DNA of 24,323 nt from assembly GCA_934532985.1 (NCBI GenBank), contig CAKTAV010000020.1, forward strand, positions 1 to 24,323, read 5' to 3'. Below are positions 16,301-22,738 of the stretch, piece after piece. Source of the stretch: an uncultured Butyricicoccus sp. GTDB lineage: Bacteria; Bacillota; Clostridia; Oscillospirales; Butyricicoccaceae. Below the pieces are notes generated by a model, which saw nothing but the letters and a program-made list of their open reading frames with translations, did not search any database and was not told the DNA's origin. Both the position numbers and the translations under genes were made by a program. The stretch's first letter is position 1; each line of letters opens with the position of its first letter.

Positions 16301-17652
16301 GTTCCGTTGCCATTGTCTGTTCCGGTTAAGTCAAGCGTTTTGCCGGTATGTGCGTCCGCGATGGTCCACTGAATGTTTTCCGCCGTTTTCAACGTGATAT
16401 CCGGTATTTTGTCTCCATAGAGGTACTTTTTTTGCTCCGGTATGTCCTCATCCTTCGAATACACCAGATGGTGCGCATCCTGTACCGATACCGTATACCA
16501 GCTGTTTTCCTTCAGCATAGTCTCGTTCAATGTCGCCTTGCTGCTGGTGAAGTACGAACTATATCCGCTCTTGTTATGCGGCAGATAATAAATGTAGCAC
16601 TGGCTCCGACAGCTGACCGGAACACACCATGTGCCATCTATCTTCTTTGGCGAAGCGTCTGCCCATGCGGTCCCCGCGTCGTTAGAGTCCGTATGCGGAA
16701 AGATCTTTTCTGTTCCGGTAAAGCTACTCGCTGTAAAGCCATAGCCGCCGTAGACCTCTTCCAGCTGATCCACCGTAAGGTAGAAACGGTTTTGACCGTC
16801 CCACTTCGTTTTCTGGCTACTGGTCAGCGTGATCTGCTTCAGCTCTTTCCACTCGCCGTTCTCCGCGACATAGCAGGTAACATTCGTCGAGCTCGCCTCA
16901 TCACTGTTCGCCTGTGTCGCAATCTGCGCCGTATAGTTTCGCGTCAGGCCGTCCTTTTCCAGCGCCGCCAGATCCAGCGTCTCGCCGGTGTCCACGTCCT
17001 GCCACTCCTGCTCGGTGTACGCCTTTTCCGTCTCGCTCAGCGAAAGCGGCTGGCTCTCACGTTCGGTCACGATATCAACGGATTCCTCGTTCTTCGAATC
17101 CGTCGTTTCCTGTGAATCCGCGCTGTCATCCTGCGCCGTTTCGGTCTGCTGTGCATCCGGTATCGAGGCAGTTTCCTCTTCGGCAGCTTCCTCCGCCTGT
17201 TCTGCGGATCCTGTCGCCCCCTCGTCCTGTGCTGTCAGCAGCAGCTTGAGCTGATAAGTATAGGTATACAGGTCAACATCCTGCGTCACTGCGGTATCCA
17301 AGTCGTACTCGACCTGTGTGTCGTCCTCGCCCTTGGTGTACCAAATGCAGTCCTGTGCCGCTGTGCTGTCGGTTCCAATCGTTACGTTCTGATCCTTTAG
17401 CGCCTGTTTTACCGTCTCCCCTGCGGCAACCGAAATCTCTTTCGCTTTTCCATTCTCCGGAAGAACTTCCTTGTCGTCCGCGCCGATGTCGTGCAGGGTC
17501 ACAGTATACGACTGTACATCCTCTGCTAACGCAACATTATATCCTTGAAACATGGAGAGCAGCATACATAGCAATAAAGCAACTGCCGCAAACCGCTTCA
17601 TAGGGTTTCTTCTATTATTTTGTTTTCCTTTCTTTTCCTGTAAAAAGTACAT
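13363..17652 (-). CDS. large pilus tip adhesin, LPTAG-anchored, with four CnaB/SpaA-type repeats
   Basis: About 1429 aa. Signal peptide with an unusually long N-region (MYFLQEKKGKQNNRRNP before MKRFAAVALLLCMLLSMF). Then about residues 35-110 of mature N terminus and an acidic Glu/Gln/Ser/Thr linker (about 135-200). A large unassigned region (about 200-900) contains one pair of cysteines close together (CVPVSCRSQC) and is the likely binding part. Four Ig-like isopeptide domains follow: about 902-1010 (LLTVSKIDAETKHGLKNVAYKI ... GTYLLEES), 1041-1136 (a Cna-B with VTVELWCNGAKV and YSLRESK), 1176-1261 (ISFAKVDETGANLPGAEF ... GTYYIKEISAPKGF) and 1274-1354 (LTLKKVSSSGKTLTGATF ... GTYRIEEIEAPNGYE). 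Sorting signal LPTAG at 1391-1395 (bases 13468-13482). The ATG at 17652 has GAGGG 8 nt upstream; a GTG at 17691 and an ATG at 17601 are alternatives with weaker sites. First gene of the operon. Confidence 0.9.
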   Translation of the reverse strand: MYFLQEKKGKQNNRRNPMKRFAAVALLLCMLLSMFQGYNVALAEDVQSYTVTLHDIGADDKEVLPENGKAKEISVAAGETVKQALKDQNVTIGTDSTAAQDCIWYTKGEDDTQVEYDLDTAVTQDVDLYTYTYQLKLLLTAQDEGATGSAEQAEEAAEEETASIPDAQQTETAQDDSADSQETTDSKNEESVDIVTERESQPLSLSETEKAYTEQEWQDVDTGETLDLAALEKDGLTRNYTAQIATQANSDEASSTNVTCYVAENGEWKELKQITLTSSQKTKWDGQNRFYLTVDQLEEVYGGYGFTASSFTGTEKIFPHTDSNDAGTAWADASPKKIDGTWCVPVSCRSQCYIYYLPHNKSGYSSYFTSSKATLNETMLKENSWYTVSVQDAHHLVYSKDEDIPEQKKYLYGDKIPDITLKTAENIQWTIADAHTGKTLDLTGTDNGNGTVTFSPGTATQGLVFKALKKNSYLVAYRASAHGQLVRVGEFSDTRQSITKDGTIQGEGTHYDNENTDEYTLLGPDSDTLQVAINADSNKKRKLFYCFKGWKVVQDTDTSDGTETEDVIFQVGDKLTRAQIEKYSVDGTLTLQAVWDAYDSTGRRAISVNFFVNMACEIKDNEGNGFTSQPQNLFTGSVYATRAHGGENIPFSTSGDARDAQVTASTNSQNAYEVDKELRNMVNTPIKGMTVDSFPTDEEVLRQIRESGTTITIDGNAIATEDLTTTNFTVRWYVLKYEHSDCWHIDGILVAKEASAIFTKTFVGDAGAIAKIKENYKISVEHSSMTTNGEDDDYTLCLDPLGQEKTTGETGYSSYDEATDTYTWKLTGRQDRAYNISEKNYLLDDSSGWHSTNRYRITNSAEATDGWKTYQGAVRIVAKASASDAPDTAKQMVAFENQYVRAGLLTVSKIDAETKHGLKNVAYKITRKDGEELTIYRKPGTSEYGTGDSAVSGGYTEAVDNNTVTTDANGKFYIQLPAGTYLLEESIPKGYMGAKTTEVTVDANGNITSANVTEATGTAPTGGWISGVGSAELTIQNASRRLISVLAGKSWGDTPENERKPVTVELWCNGAKVAGDQYTQVLSESNNWQYRWSDLPLFADGEIAKYSLRESKIGDTMYDPGADSDGYADYFVTYDAAQYREGDSGAYNDAATWTDRDGKEHYADHLRLGVHNSIVKGAISFAKVDETGANLPGAEFGLYSDEACTKQVATATSAKNGLVEFESQPAGTYYIKEISAPKGFELNETVYKVTVRSGKATITVNGDDTNMPVSRVENISCVTLTLKKVSSSGKTLTGATFRVYRDDAVYMTAAVGQDDGTFDLGKLEAGTYRIEEIEAPNGYEKRGDTVTIVVKDGKLEYASTTSEDTKKAWYLQESAGSSYMLTVENQILYDLPTAGGPGIYPFALLGTALMCLGIGTIFWMKRKEETDPT

Positions 17653-17736
17653 GTGAATTTCCCTCGTTGATCTAGCAATTTTGTCTTGCACCGGCTGTGC
17701 AATCGTAAAATCCTAGTAAAATCCCCTGATTTAATC

Positions 17737-17765
17737 AGTATATCTAGCTTTTTGGATTATTACAA
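17737..17765 (-). promoter_or_regulatory. promoter of the pilus operon
   Basis: On the minus strand TTGTAA (17760-17765), 17-bp spacer, TATACT (17737-17742). It gives a leader of about 75-80 nt to the ATG at 17652. The leader holds a direct repeat GATTTTAC/GATTTTAC eleven bases apart and a small hairpin TTGCAC-AGCCG-GTGCAA (17685-17701). Confidence 0.75.
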
Positions 17766-18410
17766 CTACGTTTTTCCATAAATCTTTTTACTCTATTATT
17801 CTCTCTCTGCTACAAATCCCACAATAATTAGACAAATTCCAACCTTGCACACGCATCCGTGCGTCCGTCTTTTTCGTCAATGTCGTTTTTCCCGCGTTTT
17901 CCCATGCTGTCATCCATAGAAAGTACCGTAGCGTCCTCTGAAAGAAATCATCGCTGTCCATCGCTCTCGGTAAACACGTTTTTTCGGCAATCCCCAATCG
18001 TCCGAAAAGAGTTCCATTTTTTCACCATTTTCTACATAAATGCGTGATATTCACAAAAAAATATAGAACCGAGCCGCATCCTTACAACGTTGATCGTATA
18101 GGCATTGATCTTTTCTATCTTTTTTTTCAATTATTGCTGTAGCCGTTATCCCCTTAGTCGTTTTTCTGTCACCTCTAATTTTGCACACAGCATCATACCA
18201 TGTCTCATTTTGGAATGGCTCCGCAGATGTACTGTGTATCAATTACGCTAATATTTTATAACACTTCTAGTGATTTTAAAAGGGGTCAGTCTGTAAAATA
18301 TCAAAATTTTTTAGAAATTTTCTATTTTTACTTACCCTTTACCCTCCCCCCCCCACTTGGAATTTATATACAGTTTGTTTTTGTAAAATTTTGCGCAAAA
18401 GTGCATAAAA
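17766..18410. other. 645-bp intergenic region, no gene recognised
   Basis: AT-rich sequence with T-runs between the pilus operon promoter and the feo operon terminator. Short open frames exist (for example 18051-18242 minus, 63 codons) but none has a convincing ribosome site or a recognisable product. Visible items are an 11-bp palindrome-like CACTTCTAGTG near 18262 and a run of nine C residues at 18346-18354. No tRNA, no CRISPR pattern and no transposase remnant seen. Confidence 0.6.
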
Positions 18411-18446
18411 AGAGACACACAGCAGATTTCTCTGCTGTGTGCCTCT
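18411..18446 (-). terminator. terminator of the feo operon
   Basis: 15-bp stem AGAGGCACACAGCAG / CTGCTGTGTGTCTCT on the minus strand with one G-U pair and a 6-nt loop, followed by TTTTTATGC. It lies 31 bp after the stop of the FeoB-associated peptide gene. Confidence 0.88.
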
Positions 18447-18477
18447 AAAAATCATACAAGGATGCGTTATGCTTCCA

Positions 18478-18621
18478 TCAGTGCTTGCACTGCGAGCAGT
18501 GGGAGCAATTGCCGTCACAGCCGTCAATGCTCTTTCCTTGCTTCACATTGCGAACCATGTTGCGAATGTTCCAGGCGACAAAAGCGCCAATTGCAACTGT
18601 AAGAACTACCGTGACAACCAT
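18478..18621 (-). CDS. FeoB-associated Cys-rich membrane peptide
   Basis: 47 aa. One N-terminal membrane helix (VVTVVLTVAIGAFVAW), then a basic stretch NIRNMVRNVKQGKSI and a Cys/His-rich end CDGNCSHCSQCKH with four cysteines and two histidines. This is the pattern of the FeoB_associated family (Pfam PF12669): a single helix and a short cytoplasmic tail with several cysteines, encoded after feoB in many Firmicutes. It may bind Fe(II) or help FeoB; the exact role is not established. ATG at 18621 preceded by AAGGAGGAG, spacing about 6. Last gene of the feo operon, followed by the terminator. Confidence 0.9.
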   Translation of the reverse strand: MVVTVVLTVAIGAFVAWNIRNMVRNVKQGKSIDGCDGNCSHCSQCKH

Positions 18622-18633
18622 ACAATCTCCTCC

Positions 18634-18744
18634 TTACTCTTCCCGAAAGAATCCGATAACCGCGCGGACTACCAGAATCATCAGGACGGCTAATACAGCC
18701 AATACAATTACGTCCGTAGAACCAATCGTTAAATTCGTTGTCAT
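18634..18744 (-). CDS. 36-aa single-helix membrane peptide in the feo operon
   Basis: Reads MTTNLTIGSTDVIVLAVLAV then LMILVVRAVIGFFREE: an acidic/polar start, one hydrophobic helix of about 22 residues and a short charged tail, with no cysteine. It lies 77 bp downstream of feoB and its stop is 12 bp before the start of the FeoB-associated peptide gene, whose ribosome site directly follows this stop. Its own ribosome site is weak (GGCGG about 12 nt upstream of the ATG), which lowers confidence. No family recognised; it looks like a cysteine-free cousin of FeoB-associated peptides and could be a small FeoB subunit. Confidence 0.6.
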   Translation of the reverse strand: MTTNLTIGSTDVIVLAVLAVLMILVVRAVIGFFREE

Positions 18745-18821
18745 ACTATAGCGTTACCGCCGATCAACTCCTTTACTATTTATCCTAATGTCCGGACGAA
18801 ATCAGTGATCAAGCTGAACTC

Positions 18822-20981
18822 TTAGGCGTTTGCGCCCGCCAGCTCGTTTTTATGTGCCTTCTTTGTCGGGTCCGGACGAACCAACAGGAAGATCAGAATT
18901 GCCAGAACGATGATTGCCGCAACCGTGCCGACACCGAAGGTCAGCTCGCCGCCGAACAGGAACAGTCCGCCGATCTGGTATACGATCAGGGAGATGCAGT
19001 AAGAGAATACATTCTGGAATACCAGCGCAACGGCTACGCCCTTCTTGGACTTCATCTCACGAGCCAGCGTCGAAATAGCTGCCAGGCACGGAGAGTTCAA
19101 CAGGTTGAATACCAGGAAGGAGAACGCCGCGATGGACGTCGGGAAGAATGCAGCAAATGCAGCGTGCATGTTGGTTGTATACTCTTCGATTTCGCCAACG
19201 CCGGCCAGAACGCCCATGGTAGAAACGATGCCTTCCTTTGCCACGAAGCCGGACAGAGAGGAAGCAACAGCCTGCCAAGTACCGAAGCCAAGCGGTGCGA
19301 AGATCCACGCGATTGCTCCGCCGATGTAGGACAGGAAGCAGTAGTCCGTGTCAACCATGCCGAAGGCGCCGTCCTGAATACCAAAAGTACCGAGGAACCA
19401 CATGACAGCACAGCAAGCGAACAGAATCGTACCGGCCTTCTTCAGGAATGCCCAAACACGCTCCCAGGTGTGCAGCAGAACGGTCTTTGCCTGCGGCATA
19501 TGGTACTGCGGCAGCTCCATAACGAACGGTGCCGGCTCGCCGCCAAACATCTCCGTCTTCTTCAGAATGATACAGGAAACAATGATCGAGCCAATGCCGA
19601 TAAAGTACATGATCGGAGAAATCCACCATGCATCGGCAATGTAGCCTGCAATCAGTGCGATAACCGGCAGCTTTGCGCCACACGGAATAAAGGTTGTGGT
19701 CATCATCGTCATGCGACGATCCTTCTCGTTTTCAATGGTACGAGTACCCATGATACCCGGTACGCCGCAGCTCATGGAGATCATGAACGGGATAAAGGAC
19801 TTGCCGGAAAGGCCGAAACGGCGGAAGATACGATCCATAATGAAGGCAACACGTGCCATGTAGCCAACGTCCTCCAGGAAGGACAGCAGCAGGAATACGA
19901 TTGCCATCTGCGGCGCGAAGCCAACCGGTGCGCCGATACCGCCGATGATACCGTCAACAACCAGAGATACCAGCCAATCGGATGCGCCGGCGCCAACCAG
20001 AGCAGCCTCAACATTCGGCTGAATCCATGTGCCAAACAGGGTATCGTTGGTGAAGTCAGTTACAATCGAGCCCAGCCAGGAGCCTGCGATAAAGTAAACC
20101 AGGAACATGATACCGGCGAAGATCGGCAGCGCCAGAATTCGGTTGGTAACAATGCGGTCGATCTTATCCGACGTGGTCAGACCGGATCTCTTTCTCTTGT
20201 AGCAGCGGCTGATAACGCTGCCGATGTACTCATAACGGCCGTTGGTGATGATGGACTCTGCGTCATCATCCTCTGCCGTCTCAACTGCGGTGATTTCCGC
20301 CTCGATCGCAGCCTTTGCGTCCGCCGTTACGGAGAACTTAGAGAGTGCGTCCTCATCGCGCTCGAATGCCTTAACGGCGAACCAACGAATATATTCCGCC
20401 GGTACCACGCTTCTCAGCTGCTGCTCGATGTTGGTCAGGGCAGCTTCGGTCTTCTTGTCGAACTCGTGGCTCGGCTTGGTCGCCTGCTTTGCCTTTGCGG
20501 TTTCCACTGCGGTGCTGATCAGCTTATCCAGACCCTCGCCGCGCAGTGCGGAGATCTCAACGACCGGGCAGCCCAGCTCATCAGACAGCTTCTTGGTGTC
20601 AATCTGGTCGCCGTTCTTACGAACGATGTCCATCATGTTCAACGCAACGATAACCGGCAGGCCCATCTCGGTGATCTGAGTGGTCAGATACAGGTTACGC
20701 TCGATGTTTGACGCGTCAATCAGGTTGACGATCGCGTCCGGATGCTCGGAGATGATGTAATTACGGGTTACAACTTCCTCCAGCGTGTACGGAGACAGGG
20801 AGTAGATGCCCGGCAGGTCCGTGACGATAACGTCCTTATGACCCTTCAGATGGCCCTCCTTCTTCTCAACCGTTACGCCCGGCCAGTTACCAACGTACTG
20901 GTTGGCACCGGTCAGCGCATTAAACAAGGTTGTCTTGCCGCAGTTCGGGTTGCCGGCAAGCGCAAGCTTCATTTGTGCCAT
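18822..20981 (-). CDS. feoB: ferrous iron transporter FeoB
   Basis: Fe(II) uptake across the cytoplasmic membrane, gated by an N-terminal G-protein domain. 719 aa. G1 GNPNCGKTT (residues 10-18), G3 DLPG (55-58), G4 NMMD (115-118). A helical GDI-type spacer (about 165-270) follows, and then the two Gate domains with the conserved cysteine motifs FIPFMISMSCGVPGIMGTRT and FIPCGAKLPVIALI, and the FVAKEGIVSTMGVLAG segment. The C terminus is a membrane helix and a short basic tail, with no FeoC fusion. ATG at 20981 with AGAGGAGC upstream. Downstream lie two small membrane peptides; upstream lie two feoA genes, so all probably form one transcript under iron control. Confidence 0.98.
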   Translation of the reverse strand: MAQMKLALAGNPNCGKTTLFNALTGANQYVGNWPGVTVEKKEGHLKGHKDVIVTDLPGIYSLSPYTLEEVVTRNYIISEHPDAIVNLIDASNIERNLYLTTQITEMGLPVIVALNMMDIVRKNGDQIDTKKLSDELGCPVVEISALRGEGLDKLISTAVETAKAKQATKPSHEFDKKTEAALTNIEQQLRSVVPAEYIRWFAVKAFERDEDALSKFSVTADAKAAIEAEITAVETAEDDDAESIITNGRYEYIGSVISRCYKRKRSGLTTSDKIDRIVTNRILALPIFAGIMFLVYFIAGSWLGSIVTDFTNDTLFGTWIQPNVEAALVGAGASDWLVSLVVDGIIGGIGAPVGFAPQMAIVFLLLSFLEDVGYMARVAFIMDRIFRRFGLSGKSFIPFMISMSCGVPGIMGTRTIENEKDRRMTMMTTTFIPCGAKLPVIALIAGYIADAWWISPIMYFIGIGSIIVSCIILKKTEMFGGEPAPFVMELPQYHMPQAKTVLLHTWERVWAFLKKAGTILFACCAVMWFLGTFGIQDGAFGMVDTDYCFLSYIGGAIAWIFAPLGFGTWQAVASSLSGFVAKEGIVSTMGVLAGVGEIEEYTTNMHAAFAAFFPTSIAAFSFLVFNLLNSPCLAAISTLAREMKSKKGVAVALVFQNVFSYCISLIVYQIGGLFLFGGELTFGVGTVAAIIVLAILIFLLVRPDPTKKAHKNELAGANA

Positions 20982-21068
20982 GTTTGCTCCTCTTTCTTAC
21001 ATAGTTGTGCAATATTTGTTGGTTTATGCTAACTCGAAAACCCAGCTATTAGCGGATAGCCTCCCACC

Positions 21069-21290
21069 TTACTGAACTTCGATCAGATCCGCCTCGTTGC
21101 GGCGAATCGAAAGCTCGTAGCCGCGTACCGTAACTTCGATCGGATCACCCAGCGGAGCTACCTTGCGGATATAGACTTCAGCACCCTTCGTGATGCCCAT
21201 ATCCATGATACGGCGGCGCAGAGCACCAGTACCGGAAATCTTTGCAACGGTAGCAGTCTCACCAACCTTGCACTCTCGCAAATTCTTCAT
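21069..21290 (-). CDS. feoA: FeoA family protein (second feoA)
   Basis: 73 aa, an SH3-like beta-barrel protein thought to bind FeoB on the cytoplasmic side. It shows the FeoA pattern: LRECKVGETATVAKISG, then ALRRRIMDMGITKGAEVYI and DPIEVTVRGYELSIRRNEADLI. The start ATG at 21290 has AGAGGAG upstream. It lies between the first feoA and feoB, 87 bp before feoB; that gap has no terminator. Confidence 0.95.
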   Translation of the reverse strand: MKNLRECKVGETATVAKISGTGALRRRIMDMGITKGAEVYIRKVAPLGDPIEVTVRGYELSIRRNEADLIEVQ

Positions 21291-21308
21291 TCTATTACTC
21301 CTCTCTGC

Positions 21309-21332
21309 GTTTCGGCGTCTCCGCGCCGAAAC
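21309..21332 (-). other. hairpin between the two feoA genes
   Basis: Perfect 9-bp stem GTTTCGGCG / CGCCGAAAC with a 6-nt loop, located 19 bp before the second feoA start and just upstream of its ribosome site. No T-run follows, so it is more likely a translational or mRNA-stability element than a terminator. Confidence 0.5.
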
Positions 21333-21369
21333 ACGATTTACTTCTATCGTTGATCAGCCTGTGGACAGC

Positions 21370-21648
21370 TCAACGCACCATAATGCGCGACGCCATGGCC
21401 CGGCTGACGGCAACTCTTGTACCCTTTACGGCAACAATCAGATTGCCCCCTACTTCGGAAACAACCCGTACCTCTGCGTTATCTACAAATCCGAGGTTTG
21501 CCAGAAAACGACGAACATCATCTTTACCGCGAATCGAGCAAACTTGCTTGGTGTCTTCGCGTCCCATCATAGTCAGCGGCATTGCTCCGGCCATGGATAC
21601 CGGTGCCTCTACGTTTTTCTTCATACCTGCTGTCTCGGCTCCTACCAT
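21370..21648 (-). CDS. feoA: FeoA family protein (first feoA), with N-terminal extension
   Basis: 92 aa. The C-terminal 70 residues are a FeoA domain (SMAGAMPLTMMGREDTKQVCSI, then RRFLANLGFVDNAEVRVVSE and GNLIVAVKGTRVAVSRAMASRI). It is clearly different in sequence from the second FeoA, so the two are not a recent duplication. The first ~18 residues (MVGAETAGMKKNVEAPV) are extra compared with short FeoA proteins; an internal Met9 is an alternative start, but the ATG at 21648 has the strong site GGAGGGG. First gene of the feo operon, directly after promoter and operators. Confidence 0.93.
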   Translation of the reverse strand: MVGAETAGMKKNVEAPVSMAGAMPLTMMGREDTKQVCSIRGKDDVRRFLANLGFVDNAEVRVVSEVGGNLIVAVKGTRVAVSRAMASRIMVR

Positions 21649-21664
21649 GAGAACCCCTCCTTTT

Positions 21665-21680
21665 ATTAGTATCGGCTAAT
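21665..21680. promoter_or_regulatory. ATTAG-N6-CTAAT operator, copy 1
   Basis: ATTAGTATCGGCTAAT, a 5-bp inverted repeat around 6 bp, directly upstream of the ribosome site of the first feoA. Same pattern as 21734-21749. TTAG...CTAA half-sites recall DtxR/IdeR-type iron repressor boxes, but the spacing is not the textbook 19-bp one. Confidence 0.55.
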
Positions 21681-21733
21681 AGCTTTCGCAGAAAAAAGCG
21701 GTCAGGAAGTCTCATTCCTTCCGTTCCGCGCGC

Positions 21734-21749
21734 ATTAGCATCAACTAAT
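21734..21749. promoter_or_regulatory. ATTAG-N6-CTAAT operator, copy 2
   Basis: ATTAGCATCAACTAAT, 14 bp downstream of the -10 box of the feo promoter, roughly +7 to +22 of the transcript. This is where a repressor would block clearance or elongation. Centre-to-centre distance to copy 1 is 69 bp. Confidence 0.6.
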
Positions 21750-21762
21750 TATCTTCGGACTC

Positions 21763-21791
21763 AGTATATCGCCTTTTTTCTGCAATGTCAA
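21763..21791 (-). promoter_or_regulatory. promoter of the feo operon
   Basis: On the minus strand TTGACA (21786-21791), 17-bp spacer, TATACT (21763-21768). This is a near-perfect sigma-A promoter, about 115 bp before the first feoA, which would need repression to be regulated; operator-like repeats lie just downstream. Confidence 0.85.
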
Positions 21792-22094
21792 TCCATTTCG
21801 TCATACAAAATTGTCAAATTTTTGGCATATTTTTTGTATAACCTCGTGCATTTTGCCATTTCTTTCCGATTTATCTTCCGTTCAAAGAATCTTTCAGAAG
21901 AAGTTATTTCATTTTCTCTGTCGTTTTTCTAAAAAAATTAGACATGACATTCTTCCCTTTCTCACTGACTTGCATCGTTTTTCTCCGTATAATCCAAATC
22001 TCCGCGCGGTGTTTTTTCGTAAATGTTTGAAACAGATAACTCACTTTTAGTAGAAGCTTTTTCTCGCTATTTTCCTCTCCCCAGACAGCAAAAT
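21792..22094. other. 303-bp intergenic region, nothing recognised
   Basis: AT-rich spacer between the feo promoter and the terminator of the tandem membrane protein genes. It holds an open frame of 79 codons on the plus strand without ribosome site or recognisable product, and T-rich stretches. Base composition changes here from about half GC to clearly AT-rich and stays so to about 24 kb. Confidence 0.6.
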
Positions 22095-22122
22095 ATCCGA
22101 GCAGCTTATAAGCCGCTCGGAT
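22095..22122 (-). terminator. terminator of the tandem membrane protein genes
   Basis: A 28-bp near-perfect palindrome (ATCCGAGC, GGC/GCT pair with one wobble, TTATAA centre, GCTCGGAT), followed on the minus strand by ATTTTGC. It starts 6 bp after the stop codon. Confidence 0.8.
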
Positions 22123-22128
22123 GCCACC

Positions 22129-22722
22129 TTACTTTTTCTTCTTATTCCCTTCTCGTTTTCCTTTCCGTCTCGTTCCGGTTTTTCGTCTGTTGCCGGTTGT
22201 TTTTTTCCGTCCTTTCTGCTGGACTTGCTCCTGGTTCTCTTCCAGCAGGTCTTCTCTCTTTTCCATATACTTTAGCCGTATTTCTCTTCTCACTTCATCT
22301 CGCGGACGTTTATACCATCGCTTATAGTCGAGCCTTACCCCATCGACGGGAGGAAGTAAAAAGTCAAGAGCAATCAAATATATTATATGAACTGAGGCAG
22401 TAACAAAAACAATATCATATATCACATCCGAAGATTGTTCTGCTGTAAACAAGAAAATATACAAACAAGCAAAGCCTTCCAACGCCCAGACCCCCAAAAA
22501 GAAATAATATGGGTACAAGAGTGTTTTGGGTACGACACTGCGAAATCGACTATACAGCAGCCACTCCTTCCAGTTCATATGCTTTCGGATTATTTTTTCT
22601 TCCCATGGCTTGAATGCATATTCAATATATCCATCAATCACAAACCTTCCCCACATGAGCACTATAATGACATACACCAACAAGAAAGCAGACCAATCCC
22701 GCATCATTTCCACCATCTCCAT
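22129..22722 (-). CDS. tandem-duplicated three-helix membrane protein with Lys/Arg-rich tail, copy 2
   Basis: 197 aa, no family recognised. Helix 1 about residues 11-30 (SAFLLVYVIIVLMWGRFVID). A conserved soluble block AFKPWEEKIIRKHMNWKEW then LLYSRFRSVVPKTLLYPYY follows. Helices 2 and 3 are about 76-96 and 105-125. The soluble C terminus starts DYKRWYKRPRDEVRREIRLKYMEKREDLLEENQEQ and ends in a ~30-residue tail dominated by Lys, Arg, Gly and Thr, which could bind nucleic acid, lipid head groups or the ribosome. The first ATG is used because the matching ATG in copy 1 sits in the same conserved leader; an ATG five codons on (22707) has a better GGAG site. 62% or so of the protein is shared with copy 1; the helices are not. 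Confidence 0.75.
   Translation of the reverse strand: MEMVEMMRDWSAFLLVYVIIVLMWGRFVIDGYIEYAFKPWEEKIIRKHMNWKEWLLYSRFRSVVPKTLLYPYYFFLGVWALEGFACLYIFLFTAEQSSDVIYDIVFVTASVHIIYLIALDFLLPPVDGVRLDYKRWYKRPRDEVRREIRLKYMEKREDLLEENQEQVQQKGRKKTTGNRRKTGTRRKGKREGNKKKK
22501..22620. repeat. direct repeat within the tandem membrane genes (block 2, copy 2)
   Basis: 120 bp nearly identical to 23123-23242, encoding the juxtamembrane block (AFKPWEEK ... LYPYYFF). A second shared block is 22133-22321 against 22743-22932 (about 190 bp with only about three differences near the tail), and a third is the leader 22707-22739 against 23327-23359. Between these blocks the DNA is strongly diverged. Confidence 0.85.
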
Positions 22723-22738
22723 CGTTTCATCGTCTTCT

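Noticed and set aside
17685..17701. Small hairpin with GCACAG in the pilus leader as a c-di-GMP (GEMM) riboswitch
   Set aside because: The conserved core and tetraloop-receptor parts of GEMM are missing and the leader is only about 75-80 nt.
18051..18242. 63-codon minus-strand frame in the gap between the feo and pilus operons
   Set aside because: No ribosome site at its start and no recognisable product; its T/A-rich composition looks like intergenic DNA.
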